Source: Agromyces humatus
GTDB lineage: Bacteria > Actinomycetota > Actinomycetes > Actinomycetales > Microbacteriaceae
NCBI RefSeq assembly: GCF_021228295.1
Contig: NZ_JAJQPD010000003.1
Location: 310,001 to 374,000, forward strand
Length of the DNA stretch: 64,000 bases
Direction: 5' to 3'
Position numbers and translations under genes: made by a program. Below the pieces are notes generated by a model that saw only the letters and a list, made by a program, of their open reading frames with translations, was not told the DNA's origin and made no database searches. Below are positions 1 to 8,519 of this stretch, one piece after another; positions within the stretch are counted from its first letter, which is position 1, and each line of letters opens with the position of its first letter.

Positions 1-900
1 AACTCCACTCCGATCACCCGCCGCTCGTTGCTCGCGTTCAGCGGCCTCTCCACCGCCGGTGTCGCCGCCGCCGTCATGGCCGGTCCGCCTGCGTTCGCGG
101 CTCCTGTCGGCAACCCCGAGCGGATGACCCGCGCGCTGCGCGAACTCGAGCTCGCGGCATCCGTCACCATCGGCGTCACGGCCGTCGCGCACGGCTCGCA
201 CCGGGCGTTCCGGTACCGCGGCGGCGAGCGGTTCCCGATGTGCTCGCTCTTCAAGACGATGGCCGTAGGCGCGCTGGTGCAGTCGCGCGGCTACGACGAC
301 GTGTACTGGAACACGCCCATTCCGTTCACACGCGACGATCTCGTCGAGAACTCGCGCGTGCTCGACAAGACGACGACGTGGCAGGCGACACCCGGGGAAC
401 TCGCCGACGCAGCCCTGCGCTTCAGCGACAACACCGCGGGCAACCTCATCCTGCGCGAGCTCGGCGGGCCCGCGGCGATCACCGCGTTCGCAGTCTCGCT
501 GGGCGCGACGCACACCCGGCTCGACCGGTGGGAGCCCGAGCTGAACGATGCGATCCCCGGCGACGAACGAGACACGTCGACGCCTGACGACATCGCGCGG
601 ATCTACGAAGCGCTCCTGCTCGACGACGCCGCCGGCGTACTCGCCTCGTCCCGTCTGAGGGAGTGGATGCTGCGCAATAGGACGTCGGACAACCGCATGC
701 GTGCCGGGCTGACGCCGCCGTACGAGCTCGCGGACAAGACCGGCGGAGGCGACTACGGGGTCGTCAACGACGCGGGCGTGCTCTGGCGCCCGAGTGAGAC
801 CCCGCTCACCATCGCCATCATGACCCGCACCGATCGCGCGGACGCCGCGTACGACAACGAGGCCATCGCCGAGGCGACCCGCATCGTCGTCGGCGGCTGA
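1..900 (+). CDS. class A beta-lactamase, 5' end outside window
   Basis: Serine hydrolase that opens beta-lactam rings, exported from the cell. Reading in frame from base 1 gives a twin-arginine-like signal (TRRSLLAFSG) followed by an alanine-rich hydrophobic stretch, so the true start lies upstream of the window and export is probably by Tat. All class A landmarks are present: SxxK (Ser codon 244-246, Lys codon 253-255), SDN (424-432), an omega-loop EPELN, and KTG (736-744). The visible 299 codons match the normal family length. Nothing separates a true resistance enzyme from a weak housekeeping beta-lactamase. No regulator is visible in the window. Confidence 0.93.
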   Translation, partial: NSTPITRRSLLAFSGLSTAGVAAAVMAGPPAFAAPVGNPERMTRALRELELAASVTIGVTAVAHGSHRAFRYRGGERFPMCSLFKTMAVGALVQSRGYDDVYWNTPIPFTRDDLVENSRVLDKTTTWQATPGELADAALRFSDNTAGNLILRELGGPAAITAFAVSLGATHTRLDRWEPELNDAIPGDERDTSTPDDIARIYEALLLDDAAGVLASSRLREWMLRNRTSDNRMRAGLTPPYELADKTGGGDYGVVNDAGVLWRPSETPLTIAIMTRTDRADAAYDNEAIAEATRIVVGG

Positions 901-927
901 GTGCAGGCCGATCAGCCGCGCGATGGA

Positions 928-1167
928 TCATCTGCCGGTGTCGGGCGACGGGGCGGCCGGCAGCCGGACCGCGACACGGAGCCCGCCGTCGGGACGGGGC
1001 GCGACGGTCAGCGTTCCATCGTGTGCGTGCACGATGCTCGTGACGATCGCCAGGCCGAGGCCGACACCTGGGTGGTCGCTGCGGATGCGCTCGGTACCGC
1101 GCTGGAACGGTTCGGTGAGCGTCGAGACCAACTGCGGGCTGAGCTGCTTGCCGGTGTTCTCGACACA
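928..1167 (-). pseudogene. 3' remnant of a sensor histidine kinase (ATPase lid and G-box only)
   Basis: Reads VENTGKQLSPQ, then EPFQRG, then GVGLGLAIV, which is the N-box to G2-box end of a GHKL ATPase domain in a two-component kinase, finishing at a normal C-terminus. An in-frame TGA at 1168-1170 precedes it. No dimerisation domain, membrane segment or partner response regulator lies upstream, where an imperfect palindrome (1162-1181) and then unrelated sequence begin. It is therefore a truncated kinase gene and not a working sensor. A 67-residue peptide from the TTG at 1131 is formally possible but would lack the ATP-binding Asn. Confidence 0.75.
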
Positions 1168-1181
1168 TCAGCTCATGTGTC
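1162..1181. repeat. 20-bp near-perfect palindrome at the kinase truncation point
   Basis: Arms GACACAT and ATGTGTC flank CAGCTC; 18 of 20 bases are palindromic. It sits exactly where homology to histidine kinases stops, and GTGTCCGG recurs 68 bases later (1177-1184 and 1245-1252). This is compatible with a recombination or deletion junction. It could also be an operator. Confidence 0.5.
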
Positions 1182-1303
1182 CGGGACGCGGTCGACATCG
1201 GCGACGTCGATGCAGCGGTGAGAACTCGTCATCAAGCGACCCACGTGTCCGGATGCTCGTCATACTCGTATGTGGCCCCTGCCGGCGATAGGACGACACC
1301 CCC

Positions 1304-1717
1304 ATGATCCGCACCATGCTCAAGTCCAAGATCCACCGTGCGACGGTGACGCATGCCGACCTGCACTACGTGGGGTCGCTGACGGTTGACCGGGACCTGT
1401 TGGACGCCGCCGACCTCGTGCCCGGCGAGCAGGTGGCCGTCGTCGACGTGACCAACGGTGCGCGGCTCGAGACGTACGTGATCGAGGGGGAACGCGGGTC
1501 GGGCGTGATCGGGATCAACGGGGCGGCGGCGCACCTGATCGGCGTCGGCGACCTCGTGATCGTCATCTCCTACGCTCAGGTCGAGGCGCACGAGCTGCAG
1601 GAGTGGGAACCCGCCGTCGTGCACGTGGACGCCGCCAACCGGGTGGTCGAGATCGGCGGGGACGTGGCTGCGCCGACCGACTCGACATCGACACCGCCGC
1701 ACGCGATTCGGCGCTGA
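1304..1717 (+). CDS. panD: aspartate 1-decarboxylase (PanD)
   Basis: Makes beta-alanine from L-aspartate for pantothenate and coenzyme A synthesis in the cytoplasm. The 137-residue product has the self-processing site in its canonical place: HYVG24-S25, where cleavage turns Ser25 into the pyruvoyl cofactor. It also has Lys9, Tyr58 and the N-terminal [15 protein letters not shown] signature, so the ATG at 1304 is well supported. The enzyme is normally cleaved into beta and alpha chains and assembles as a tetramer. It stands alone here, without panB or panC. The proline-rich tail after residue 118 is typical of actinobacterial forms. Confidence 0.97.
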   Translation: MIRTMLKSKIHRATVTHADLHYVGSLTVDRDLLDAADLVPGEQVAVVDVTNGARLETYVIEGERGSGVIGINGAAAHLIGVGDLVIVISYAQVEAHELQEWEPAVVHVDAANRVVEIGGDVAAPTDSTSTPPHAIRR

Positions 1718-1777
1718 CGTCAGACGAGATCGCCGGCGCTGAGCATGCGTCGCGGTGCTGGTAACCCCCGAGAACGG

Positions 1778-2158
1778 TTATGATCCGGTCGGCACCAGCC
1801 TGAACGTTGTCTCGACCACCTGATCGCCCACGACCGTCCCCACGATGCGCGGCCCATGGCGGTCGTACTTCGCGTGGTACGCGGCGTCGATCGCGGTGTG
1901 GGCATCGGGTGCGGCATCCGCGAACTCGACATCGCGCTCGACGCCGCCGGCGCGGATCCGCCCGCGACCGCTCGCCTTCGCCCGGCGGAACCAGCCGTTG
2001 TCGGGACCGTAGGCCGACCGGATGACGAGGTCGTCACCGGCGCGGACGACCCAGATGATCACGTACGGCCGCAGCGTGCCGTCGCGGCGGTACGACGCGA
2101 CCCTCAACTCCTCGGCATCGCCGATATGGCGCAGGTCATCCTCGGTCCAGCTGCTCAC
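1778..2158 (-). CDS. DUF2255 family protein
   Basis: A 126-residue soluble protein matching the DUF2255 pattern: an opening WTEDDL, then RPYVIIWVV, RSAYGPDNGWFRRA and GGVERDVEF. The fold resembles split-barrel nitroreductase/FMN-type proteins, but no biochemical role is established and none is claimed. A GTG start at 2158 is supported by an AAGGAGA ribosome binding site just upstream on the minus strand. It is divergent from the Fe-S gene at 2424. Confidence 0.8.
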   Translation of the reverse strand: MSSWTEDDLRHIGDAEELRVASYRRDGTLRPYVIIWVVRAGDDLVIRSAYGPDNGWFRRAKASGRGRIRAGGVERDVEFADAAPDAHTAIDAAYHAKYDRHGPRIVGTVVGDQVVETTFRLVPTGS

Positions 2159-2423
2159 GTCGTCTCCTTCTCATAGGTACGGTTCCAGTCTGCGTCGCGT
2201 TGGGCACGTCGGGGGCGGACGTCCCGGCTCGGCGAAGACCGCGAGGTGCGACATCCGATCGCCTCACGGCTCGGCGACCACCTCGAGCACCACGCGCGTC
2301 CATACCTCCGCAACCCTTGATTCGAGGTGTCAGGTTCGGAAGGATGGCAACTGTCGCAGTCCGACGTCGCTTTGCTCGTTCCGGACACACGCCGGAGCGT
2401 GCTCTACTCGCCGAGGAGTTGCC

Positions 2424-3896
2424 GTGACCGACCTCGACCAAGACGGGCAGTCGCCCGCCGATCCGCTGCTGCACGCGTTCACGCCCGGAATGCACGGGAA
2501 TCCGCCCGAACTCGCCGAACTCACTCGCGACGACGAGGTCGTGCCGCAGGTCGTCATCCCGGTCGCCGACGTGAAGACCCGCGAGTTCGTCGAGGAGTGG
2601 CGCAACGCCTCGTACAACTGCTATTCGTCGGGCCACAAGTTCTGCCGCGAGGTCTGCCCGGTCATGACCGAGACCCGCAACGAGTCGTGGACCCCGACGG
2701 CGTTCCACGCGAACGTCGTGGCGATGGAGCGCGGAGAGCTGACCATCGACGACGTCGCCGCCGACTACGTGAACTGCACGCAGTGCGGCGCCTGCGAGTT
2801 GCGCTGCCCGAACACGCTGTACACGGGCGACTTCTACCGGTTCCGCACGCGAACGGTCGATGTCGTCAAGGCGGCGCGGGCGCTCGCCGTCGATTCGGGC
2901 ATCCATCAGGAGGGATACCGGTCGTGGAACGCCCGCACGGCCGAGCGCAGCCACGAGCCCGTGCTCGGCGACGTGCCCGTCGGTCAGGACACCGTGCGCG
3001 ACTGGGCCGACGGTCTCGGCATCCCCGTCGGCGGCGAGTCGATCCTCTTCGTGGACTGCGAGGCGGCCTTCTACCGCACGTCGGTGCCGCGTGCCGTCGC
3101 ACAGGTGCTCCAGAAGGCGGGCTACGAGTTCGGGCTCATGGGCGAGCAGTGGTGCTGCGGCGGGCCGGCCGCCGAGATGGGCTACGTCGACCAGGCCCGC
3201 GTGTTCGCCGAACACAACATGGCGTCGTGGCGCGCCACGGGTACGAAGCGGATCCTCGTGCTCGACCCGCACGACTACATCAGCTTCACCGAGGACTACC
3301 CGAAGTACTTCGGAGCGGACTTCGACCTCGAGGTGGTGCTCGTCGTCGAACTGTTCGCCGAGATGATCCGCGACGGCCGGCTCGTGCCCGACGTCGCCGT
3401 CGACCGTGCGATCACGTACCACGACCCCTGTCGACTCAACAAGCGCAAGGGCATATGGAAGGAGCCGCGCGAGGTGCTCCGTGCGATCCCCGGGCTGCGG
3501 TTCGAGGACGTCGACCGGGTCACCCAGTGGTCGTACTGCTCGGGCGCCGGCGGGGGACTCGCGGTCGAGAAGCCCGAGCTCACGGCCGCGATCAGCGCGC
3601 GTCGCCTCGACCACGCCGGCCGGCTCGACGTCGACACGCTCGTGAGCGCGTGCCCGTGGTCGGAGCGCCCGCTGACCGAGGCGGGCGACGACGTCGACAT
3701 CGACGTGCTCGACATCCACGAGCTGCTCGCAACGTCGCTCGGCATCGAGGTCGGCGGCACGCGCGGCGAGACCGGCGACCGGCGGCTCGCACAGGCGCGC
3801 ACGGGTGCCATGGGCCGCGTGCGCCGCACCAAGAGCGCTCGCGGTTCAGGCGGCGTCGGTTCGGATGCCGCGGGCTCGGGCTCGGGCCACGGCTGA
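2424..3896 (+). CDS. Fe-S oxidoreductase subunit with two CCG domains (GlcF-like)
   Basis: Electron-transfer subunit that probably works with the FAD oxidase encoded 14 bases downstream. The 490-residue product has an irregular cysteine set at 66, 74 and 78, a classic CxxCxxCxxxCP cluster at 118-128, and two CCG halves: WCCGGPA (Cys244/245) and YHDPCRLNK to SYCSGAGGG (Cys336, Cys372). This is the layout of glycolate/lactate oxidase and heterodisulfide-reductase-type iron-sulfur proteins. The first cluster lacks the usual spacing, so one 4Fe-4S centre is clear and a second is uncertain. The GTG start at 2424 is chosen because GAGGAG lies 5 bases upstream. The C-terminal tail is Gly/Ser-rich and probably disordered. 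The substrate is unknown. Confidence 0.85.
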   Translation: MTDLDQDGQSPADPLLHAFTPGMHGNPPELAELTRDDEVVPQVVIPVADVKTREFVEEWRNASYNCYSSGHKFCREVCPVMTETRNESWTPTAFHANVVAMERGELTIDDVAADYVNCTQCGACELRCPNTLYTGDFYRFRTRTVDVVKAARALAVDSGIHQEGYRSWNARTAERSHEPVLGDVPVGQDTVRDWADGLGIPVGGESILFVDCEAAFYRTSVPRAVAQVLQKAGYEFGLMGEQWCCGGPAAEMGYVDQARVFAEHNMASWRATGTKRILVLDPHDYISFTEDYPKYFGADFDLEVVLVVELFAEMIRDGRLVPDVAVDRAITYHDPCRLNKRKGIWKEPREVLRAIPGLRFEDVDRVTQWSYCSGAGGGLAVEKPELTAAISARRLDHAGRLDVDTLVSACPWSERPLTEAGDDVDIDVLDIHELLATSLGIEVGGTRGETGDRRLAQARTGAMGRVRRTKSARGSGGVGSDAAGSGSGHG

Positions 3897-3910
3897 GGGG
3901 GAGCTCACCG

Positions 3911-5416
3911 ATGACGATCATGCTCGAGGACGTCGACGAGGTCGTCCGCGCCCTGCGCACCGCGCTCGCCGACGAACAGATCCTCACGGGACGTGGTGAC
4001 CGCTACAACCGGGCGCGGGTGCCGGCGCCGTTCCCGGTGCACCGCTGGTCGGAGCGGGTCCCCGACGTCGTGGTGCTGCCGACGTCGACCGAGCAGGTGG
4101 CCGCGGTCGTGAAGATCGCCAACGACCTGCGGGTACCGGTCGTCCCCCGCGACGGGGGCACGGGACTCACCGACGGTGCGGTGCCGCTGCGCGGCGGGAT
4201 CCTGATCGACGTCAAGCGCATGAACCAGGTGCACGAGCTCGACCTGGTGAACCGCACCGTCACGGTCGGCACGGGTATCAACATGCTGAAGCTCAACGAG
4301 TACCTTGCGCCGCACGGCCTCTTCTATCCCGACGATCCCGCGTCGTACCCGTGCTCGCTCGTCGGCGGGCGCATCGGCACGAGCGGCTGGTCGCTCATCG
4401 GCGCCCGCTACGGCCACACCCGCGACCTCGTGATGAGCTTCGACCACGTGCTGCCGACAGGCGAAATCTTGCATGTCGGCGACGGCATCGGTCGCAAGGT
4501 GTCGAAGTCGTCGAGCGGCTACCAGCTCAAGCATCTCTTCATGGGCCACCAGGGCACGCTCGGCATCGCGACGCGTGCGACGCTCAAGCTGTTCCCGAAG
4601 CCCGAGGCCGAGCTCTCGCCGTTCTGGGCGTTCGACAACTACGACGACGCGTACGCGTGCACCGGCGCCCTCGCGCGGGCCGGTGTCGCGACGTTCGCGG
4701 GGGCCGTGCTCTTCGACGAGCACAAGGTGGCCTACCTGCGGCGCGACGACGAGGCGTACATTCCGCAGCCCACCGACGTGCGCGCGCTCGTCTGCGCGGT
4801 CATGTACGGCTGGGACGACGAGGTTCGGGCCGGCGGGAAACGCCTCTTCCGCATCGCGAAGGAGCACGGTGCGCGTTACCTCGGCGACGAGATCTCGGAG
4901 GGCGACTGGGCGGCGCGGCACGACCGCTACGCGACTCCGTTGCACGGCCGAACGAAAGACGGCCAGGTCATCCCGATGAGCTGGCACTGCGAGGACGCGG
5001 CCATCAACTACTCCCACGTGCCCTCGGTCACCAGGGCGTGGCACGAGATCGTCGCCGACCTGCGGCGCCGGACCGACGTCTTCGACGACTGGGGCATGTT
5101 CGCGTACACCTCGGGGAGCACGGGTGTCGACTATCTCACCGAGATCGACGTCGGCATCTGGGAGCAGCAGCTCGATGATCGCGCCTGGGGCATGTGGGTC
5201 GACGCGAAACGCGCCATCGCCCGCGTCGCGCTCGACCACGGCGGCTCGATCAGCGCGTGCCACGGTTCGTGCCGCGAGGGCGAGGTCGACCTGGTGCCCG
5301 AGGAGCTCGGCCGCGGCTTCGACGTCATGCTCGACATCAAGCGCACCCTCGACCCGAACAACATCATGAACCCGGGCAAGTACCTGCTCGACCGCGCCTA
5401 CCCCGAGGAGGGCTGA
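3911..5416 (+). CDS. FAD-binding oxidase (GlcD/D-lactate dehydrogenase type)
   Basis: A 501-residue flavoprotein of the PCMH/VAO class. The FAD-binding domain (about residues 50-230) contains the PTSTEQVAAVV and RDGGTGLTDGAVP signatures, and the C-terminal oxidase domain ends in the characteristic DPNNIMNPGKYL. Such enzymes oxidise 2-hydroxy acids or related alcohols and pass electrons to an Fe-S partner, here the preceding gene. The next gene begins one base after the stop (TGAGATG), so all are probably co-transcribed. Glycolate, D-lactate, 2-hydroxyglutarate and an aromatic alcohol are all possible substrates; the sequence does not decide. Confidence 0.88.
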   Translation: MTIMLEDVDEVVRALRTALADEQILTGRGDRYNRARVPAPFPVHRWSERVPDVVVLPTSTEQVAAVVKIANDLRVPVVPRDGGTGLTDGAVPLRGGILIDVKRMNQVHELDLVNRTVTVGTGINMLKLNEYLAPHGLFYPDDPASYPCSLVGGRIGTSGWSLIGARYGHTRDLVMSFDHVLPTGEILHVGDGIGRKVSKSSSGYQLKHLFMGHQGTLGIATRATLKLFPKPEAELSPFWAFDNYDDAYACTGALARAGVATFAGAVLFDEHKVAYLRRDDEAYIPQPTDVRALVCAVMYGWDDEVRAGGKRLFRIAKEHGARYLGDEISEGDWAARHDRYATPLHGRTKDGQVIPMSWHCEDAAINYSHVPSVTRAWHEIVADLRRRTDVFDDWGMFAYTSGSTGVDYLTEIDVGIWEQQLDDRAWGMWVDAKRAIARVALDHGGSISACHGSCREGEVDLVPEELGRGFDVMLDIKRTLDPNNIMNPGKYLLDRAYPEEG

Positions 5417-5417
5417 G

Positions 5418-5744
5418 ATGGCATTCCGCTACGAGGAGCAGATGCAGCCGCCCGAGCCCCAGCGGGTGACGGATGTCGCGATCACGACCCACGAGCACGT
5501 CTACGAGGTCGACCCGCGGCTCATGGAGCGCTGGGTGCTGCAGCAGGCGTTCCCGAACTGGGACTCGCTGCGCATCATGAACGCGCGCGGCGATCACCTG
5601 GCCTGGATGCACGCGCACTTCGCGAACAGCGTCGTGACGGGTTCCGAACTGCTCGCCGAGGTCGACGCCGACGATGCGGCTCGGGGCGCCGAAGCGGCAT
5701 CCGGCACCGAATCGTCGACGGTGACCGCACCACCCGATCGGTAA
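5418..5744 (+). CDS. small protein of unknown function in redox operon
   Basis: A 108-residue soluble acidic protein that I do not recognise. The ordered-looking part is residues 27-75, rich in aromatics and His/Trp (HEHVYEVDP, ERWVLQQAFPNWDSLRIM, HLAWMHAHF); the last 30 residues are Ala/Asp/Ser-rich and probably disordered. There are no cysteines, membrane segments or signal peptide. It is translationally tied to the FAD oxidase (one-base gap; GAGGAG at 5405-5410 serves as RBS) and is followed by a flavin oxidoreductase. An accessory, chaperone or third-subunit role is a guess from position only. Confidence 0.72.
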   Translation: MAFRYEEQMQPPEPQRVTDVAITTHEHVYEVDPRLMERWVLQQAFPNWDSLRIMNARGDHLAWMHAHFANSVVTGSELLAEVDADDAARGAEAASGTESSTVTAPPDR

Positions 5745-5765
5745 CGCAACCCGAAGGAGATCGCC

Positions 5766-6815
5766 ATGAAGTTCAGCTATGTCACGCTTCCCGTCTATCC
5801 GTTGGAACAGTCTCTGCGCTCGATCGAGCTCGCCGACGAACTCGGCTTCTACGGCGTGTACGCCGCGGACGAGACCTGGCACAAGGATCTCTGGCTCCTC
5901 TTCGCTGCGGCCGCCGACAGGACGAAGAACGTGCGGTTCGGGCCGAGTGCCTCCGGTGTCATGCTGCGCGAGCCGACCCTGATCGCCCAGGCGGCCGCGA
6001 CCCTCGACGAACTCACGAACGGCCGCGCCGAGGTCGTACTGTCGAGTGGAAACTTCGGCCTGCTCGCCGAGTACAAGATCGACTGGAAGGGCACGAAACC
6101 GCTCTCGCGGGCGCTCGAAGGCGTGAAGGTCGTGCGCACGTTCCTCGACGACGGCGCCATCACGATGGACGGGGAATTCTTCTCGTACTCGGGGCTGACC
6201 ACGTTCGCGCGACCCGTGCAGGAGCACCTCCCGGTCAAGATGGGCGCGATGCGCGGGCCCAAGTCGTTCGAGGCCAGCGCCGAGTTCTCCGACGGCTGCC
6301 ACCACGCACTGAGCTACACGCGCGAGGCCTACGAGTACATGATCGAGCACTGCACGATCGGAGCCGAGCGGGCGGGCAAGAACGTGCAGGATCTCGATCT
6401 GGGCGCCTGGGTCGTGTTCTCGGTCGGCGAGGAGTCCGGCCCCGCGAAGGATGCGGCGCGCGCCATGGTCGGGCTCTACGCCTCGTCGATGCCCGACGAG
6501 CAGTTGCGTCGCAACGGCGTCGAGCCCGAGGAGTTCGGCCCGATCCTCGAGGCCCTCGGTGCGGGTGACCTCGCGGGGGCCATCGACCTGACATCGCCCG
6601 AGCTCGCCGAGAGGCTCTCGATCGCCGGCACCCCCGAGGAGTGCCTCGAGAAGATCCAGCGCGAGATCGCGCCCACGGGCATCAACCACATGATCCTCGC
6701 GATCACCGACGCCGCGCTCGTCAAGTCGTTCATGGGCCGTGAGGTCGAGGGCGTCGCCGACGTCGACACGCAGCTGCGGCTGGTGCACGACCGGATCATG
6801 CCCGCGTTCGCGTAG
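5766..6815 (+). CDS. LLM-class flavin-dependent oxidoreductase
   Basis: Bacterial-luciferase-like TIM barrel of 349 residues, running from the short first strand KFSYVTLP to an LLM-type C-terminus. Family members use reduced FMN or coenzyme F420. The pattern (GVYAADETWHKDLW, then GPSASGVMLREP, then LDELTNGRAEVVLSSG) resembles the F420-dependent methylene-tetrahydromethanopterin reductase-like branch, but cofactor choice cannot be read with certainty. A strong GAAGGAGA site precedes the ATG. It follows the Fe-S/FAD/small-protein genes in the same direction with a 21-base gap, so it is likely part of the same pathway. Confidence 0.87.
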   Translation: MKFSYVTLPVYPLEQSLRSIELADELGFYGVYAADETWHKDLWLLFAAAADRTKNVRFGPSASGVMLREPTLIAQAAATLDELTNGRAEVVLSSGNFGLLAEYKIDWKGTKPLSRALEGVKVVRTFLDDGAITMDGEFFSYSGLTTFARPVQEHLPVKMGAMRGPKSFEASAEFSDGCHHALSYTREAYEYMIEHCTIGAERAGKNVQDLDLGAWVVFSVGEESGPAKDAARAMVGLYASSMPDEQLRRNGVEPEEFGPILEALGAGDLAGAIDLTSPELAERLSIAGTPEECLEKIQREIAPTGINHMILAITDAALVKSFMGREVEGVADVDTQLRLVHDRIMPAFA

Positions 6816-6822
6816 GCGTCCG

Positions 6823-8463
6823 GTGACGATCGAAGCGACGGATGTCGCGACCGGCGTGAAGACGAAACTGATCGTCTTCGTCCCGGGCATCGGCAGGGAT
6901 CGGAGCGATGCGTTCCTCGAGCTGGTGCGCGAGCGCGCGGGGTCCGGCACCACGGTGGTCGCCCGCCCACAGCGGGTGAAGCCCTGGAGTGTCAGGAGAA
7001 CGCCCGACCTCGAGGCCGCGAACCTCGACGCATACCTCGAACGGAATACGCACGACGTCGACGAGATCGTGCTCATCGGGCACAGCCTCGGCGGGCTCAT
7101 CGTGCGGTCGGCCTGGCTCAAGGGCACCGGCTCCGAACGCAGGGAACCGTCTGCCTGGCCCGTGAAACTGAGTCGCATCGTGCTGCTCGGCGTTCCGAAC
7201 GGAGGGTTCAAGTTCCGCAGGGGAGTCACCTTTCTGAAGCTGCTCTACGCCCTGGCATCGCCGTTCTTCGACTTCGCCATCGAACACGCGAAGTCGGGTG
7301 GGTACTGGGTGACGAATCTCCGGATCCTCTGGCTCGTCGCGTTCCGCATCCTCCCCGACCCGATGCGCCCGTACGTCGCCGAGGTCATCGGCGTCGACGA
7401 TGTGCTCGTCACCGGCGACGACCTGACCGACAGCGATCAACTCTCCGACGCGGTGACGTTCCGGATCGACGCGACCGATCACCGCGGCCTCGTCGATCTG
7501 CGGACCGACGATGAGGTGAAGCTGCGCTGGCCCACCCTTGAGCGGGCGATCTTCGGTGCCCCCGAGCCGACTCGCAGGCTCGCCCCCCTCAGCCACAAGC
7601 GGGTGTACTTCATCTACCACGGCATCCGAGCGTCGGCCCACGACGACTGGGTCGCGGCCATGCGGGCCGAGCTGGCGACCGGGCGCGCGAAGGTCGTCGC
7701 GCCCGACACCGGTTACTTCTCGGCATTCGAGTTCGCGCTCCCGTTCGTGCGCAACCGCAAGGCGCATCAATTCCTCGAGAAGTACGGCGATGTCGCCGTC
7801 ACCCACGACCCCGACAACTTCGCGTTCCTCGGCCATTCGAACGGCACCTACATGCTGGGGCGGTCGATGCTTCGCGTTCCGGCGGTGCGCTTTCGCAACA
7901 TCCTGCTCGCGGGCACGGTGCTCAACCCGAACTTCGACTGGGAGTTGCTTCGCAGACGTCGACAGATCGGCTCCTACGGCCCGAACAAGAATGGACTCCG
8001 CGAGTGGAAGGACGGCGCGGTGCACAACGAGCGCGTTCGCATCGACGTGCCCGTCGGCGTGCTCTCGGCGTTCCTCGGCGGCCTGAAGCCGTTCAACGCC
8101 ACCGTCGGTACGGGTGGCACCGCCGGCTTCGTGAACGCCGATGGGGTCGTCAGTCAAGACGACGGGTTCTATCGCGGCGGGCATGCGGGCGCGCTCAGCA
8201 CCTCCGAGATGGCGCGCCGGGAGGAGATCGCCGCGTTCCTCAGGATCGGCAAGCCCGCCGATCATCCGACCGAGAAGCCGTCGGACTTCTTCGGCTGGGT
8301 CGGCCGGGTCGTCCCGATGCTGAGCTGGATCATCATCGGGTTGCTCGTCGCCCTGCTGGGGTTGCTGGTCGTTGTGCTGTGGACGGGCGGCCTCGAGTGG
8401 TGGTCGCTGCTCGTCGTCGGGGGGCCGCTGCTCGTCGCCTACGTGCTGCTGCGCACGGTGTGA
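6823..8463 (+). CDS. tandem alpha/beta-hydrolase protein with C-terminal membrane hairpin
   Basis: A 546-residue protein made of two hydrolase-like halves. The first has a beta-strand/oxyanion region (LIVFVPGIG), the nucleophile elbow GHSLGG (Ser88) and a possible catalytic His at 220 (ATDHRGL). The second repeats the plan with YFIYHGI, GHSNGT (Ser339) and a possible His454 (GGHAGAL). Two strongly hydrophobic segments at about 498-521 and 526-546 end the protein, so it should be anchored with the hydrolase part in the cytosol or outside. The GTG at 6823, 7 bases after the LLM stop, is the most natural start. Substrate unknown; lipids, esters or amides are possible. Confidence 0.78.
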   Translation: MTIEATDVATGVKTKLIVFVPGIGRDRSDAFLELVRERAGSGTTVVARPQRVKPWSVRRTPDLEAANLDAYLERNTHDVDEIVLIGHSLGGLIVRSAWLKGTGSERREPSAWPVKLSRIVLLGVPNGGFKFRRGVTFLKLLYALASPFFDFAIEHAKSGGYWVTNLRILWLVAFRILPDPMRPYVAEVIGVDDVLVTGDDLTDSDQLSDAVTFRIDATDHRGLVDLRTDDEVKLRWPTLERAIFGAPEPTRRLAPLSHKRVYFIYHGIRASAHDDWVAAMRAELATGRAKVVAPDTGYFSAFEFALPFVRNRKAHQFLEKYGDVAVTHDPDNFAFLGHSNGTYMLGRSMLRVPAVRFRNILLAGTVLNPNFDWELLRRRRQIGSYGPNKNGLREWKDGAVHNERVRIDVPVGVLSAFLGGLKPFNATVGTGGTAGFVNADGVVSQDDGFYRGGHAGALSTSEMARREEIAAFLRIGKPADHPTEKPSDFFGWVGRVVPMLSWIIIGLLVALLGLLVVVLWTGGLEWWSLLVVGGPLLVAYVLLRTV

Positions 8464-8485
8464 GGCGCAACCGCGGGTTCGTCCG

Positions 8486-8519
8486 TTGCGCGTCGGCCGG
8501 CCCTCTCTAGGCTGAGGGG
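8486..8519 (+). promoter_or_regulatory. probable leaderless promoter of the arsenic permease gene
   Basis: TTGCGC (8486-8491), 16 bases, TAGGCT (8508-8513), then 6 bases to the ATG. With a start point about 7 bases after the -10 box, transcription would begin at or next to the start codon, giving a leaderless mRNA. The GAGGGG immediately before the ATG is too close to act as a normal RBS. Confidence 0.5.

Noticed and set aside
1..900. Carbapenemase assignment for the beta-lactamase
   Set aside because: Only general class A motifs can be read; spectrum cannot be judged from them.
2136..3719. 527-codon minus-strand frame across the Fe-S gene
   Set aside because: Shadow of the strongly supported Fe-S protein; composition is typical of antisense high-G+C frames.
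5364..7229. 621-codon open frame antisense to the LLM oxidoreductase
   Set aside because: No recognisable domain, no start signal, and the opposite strand has two well-supported genes.
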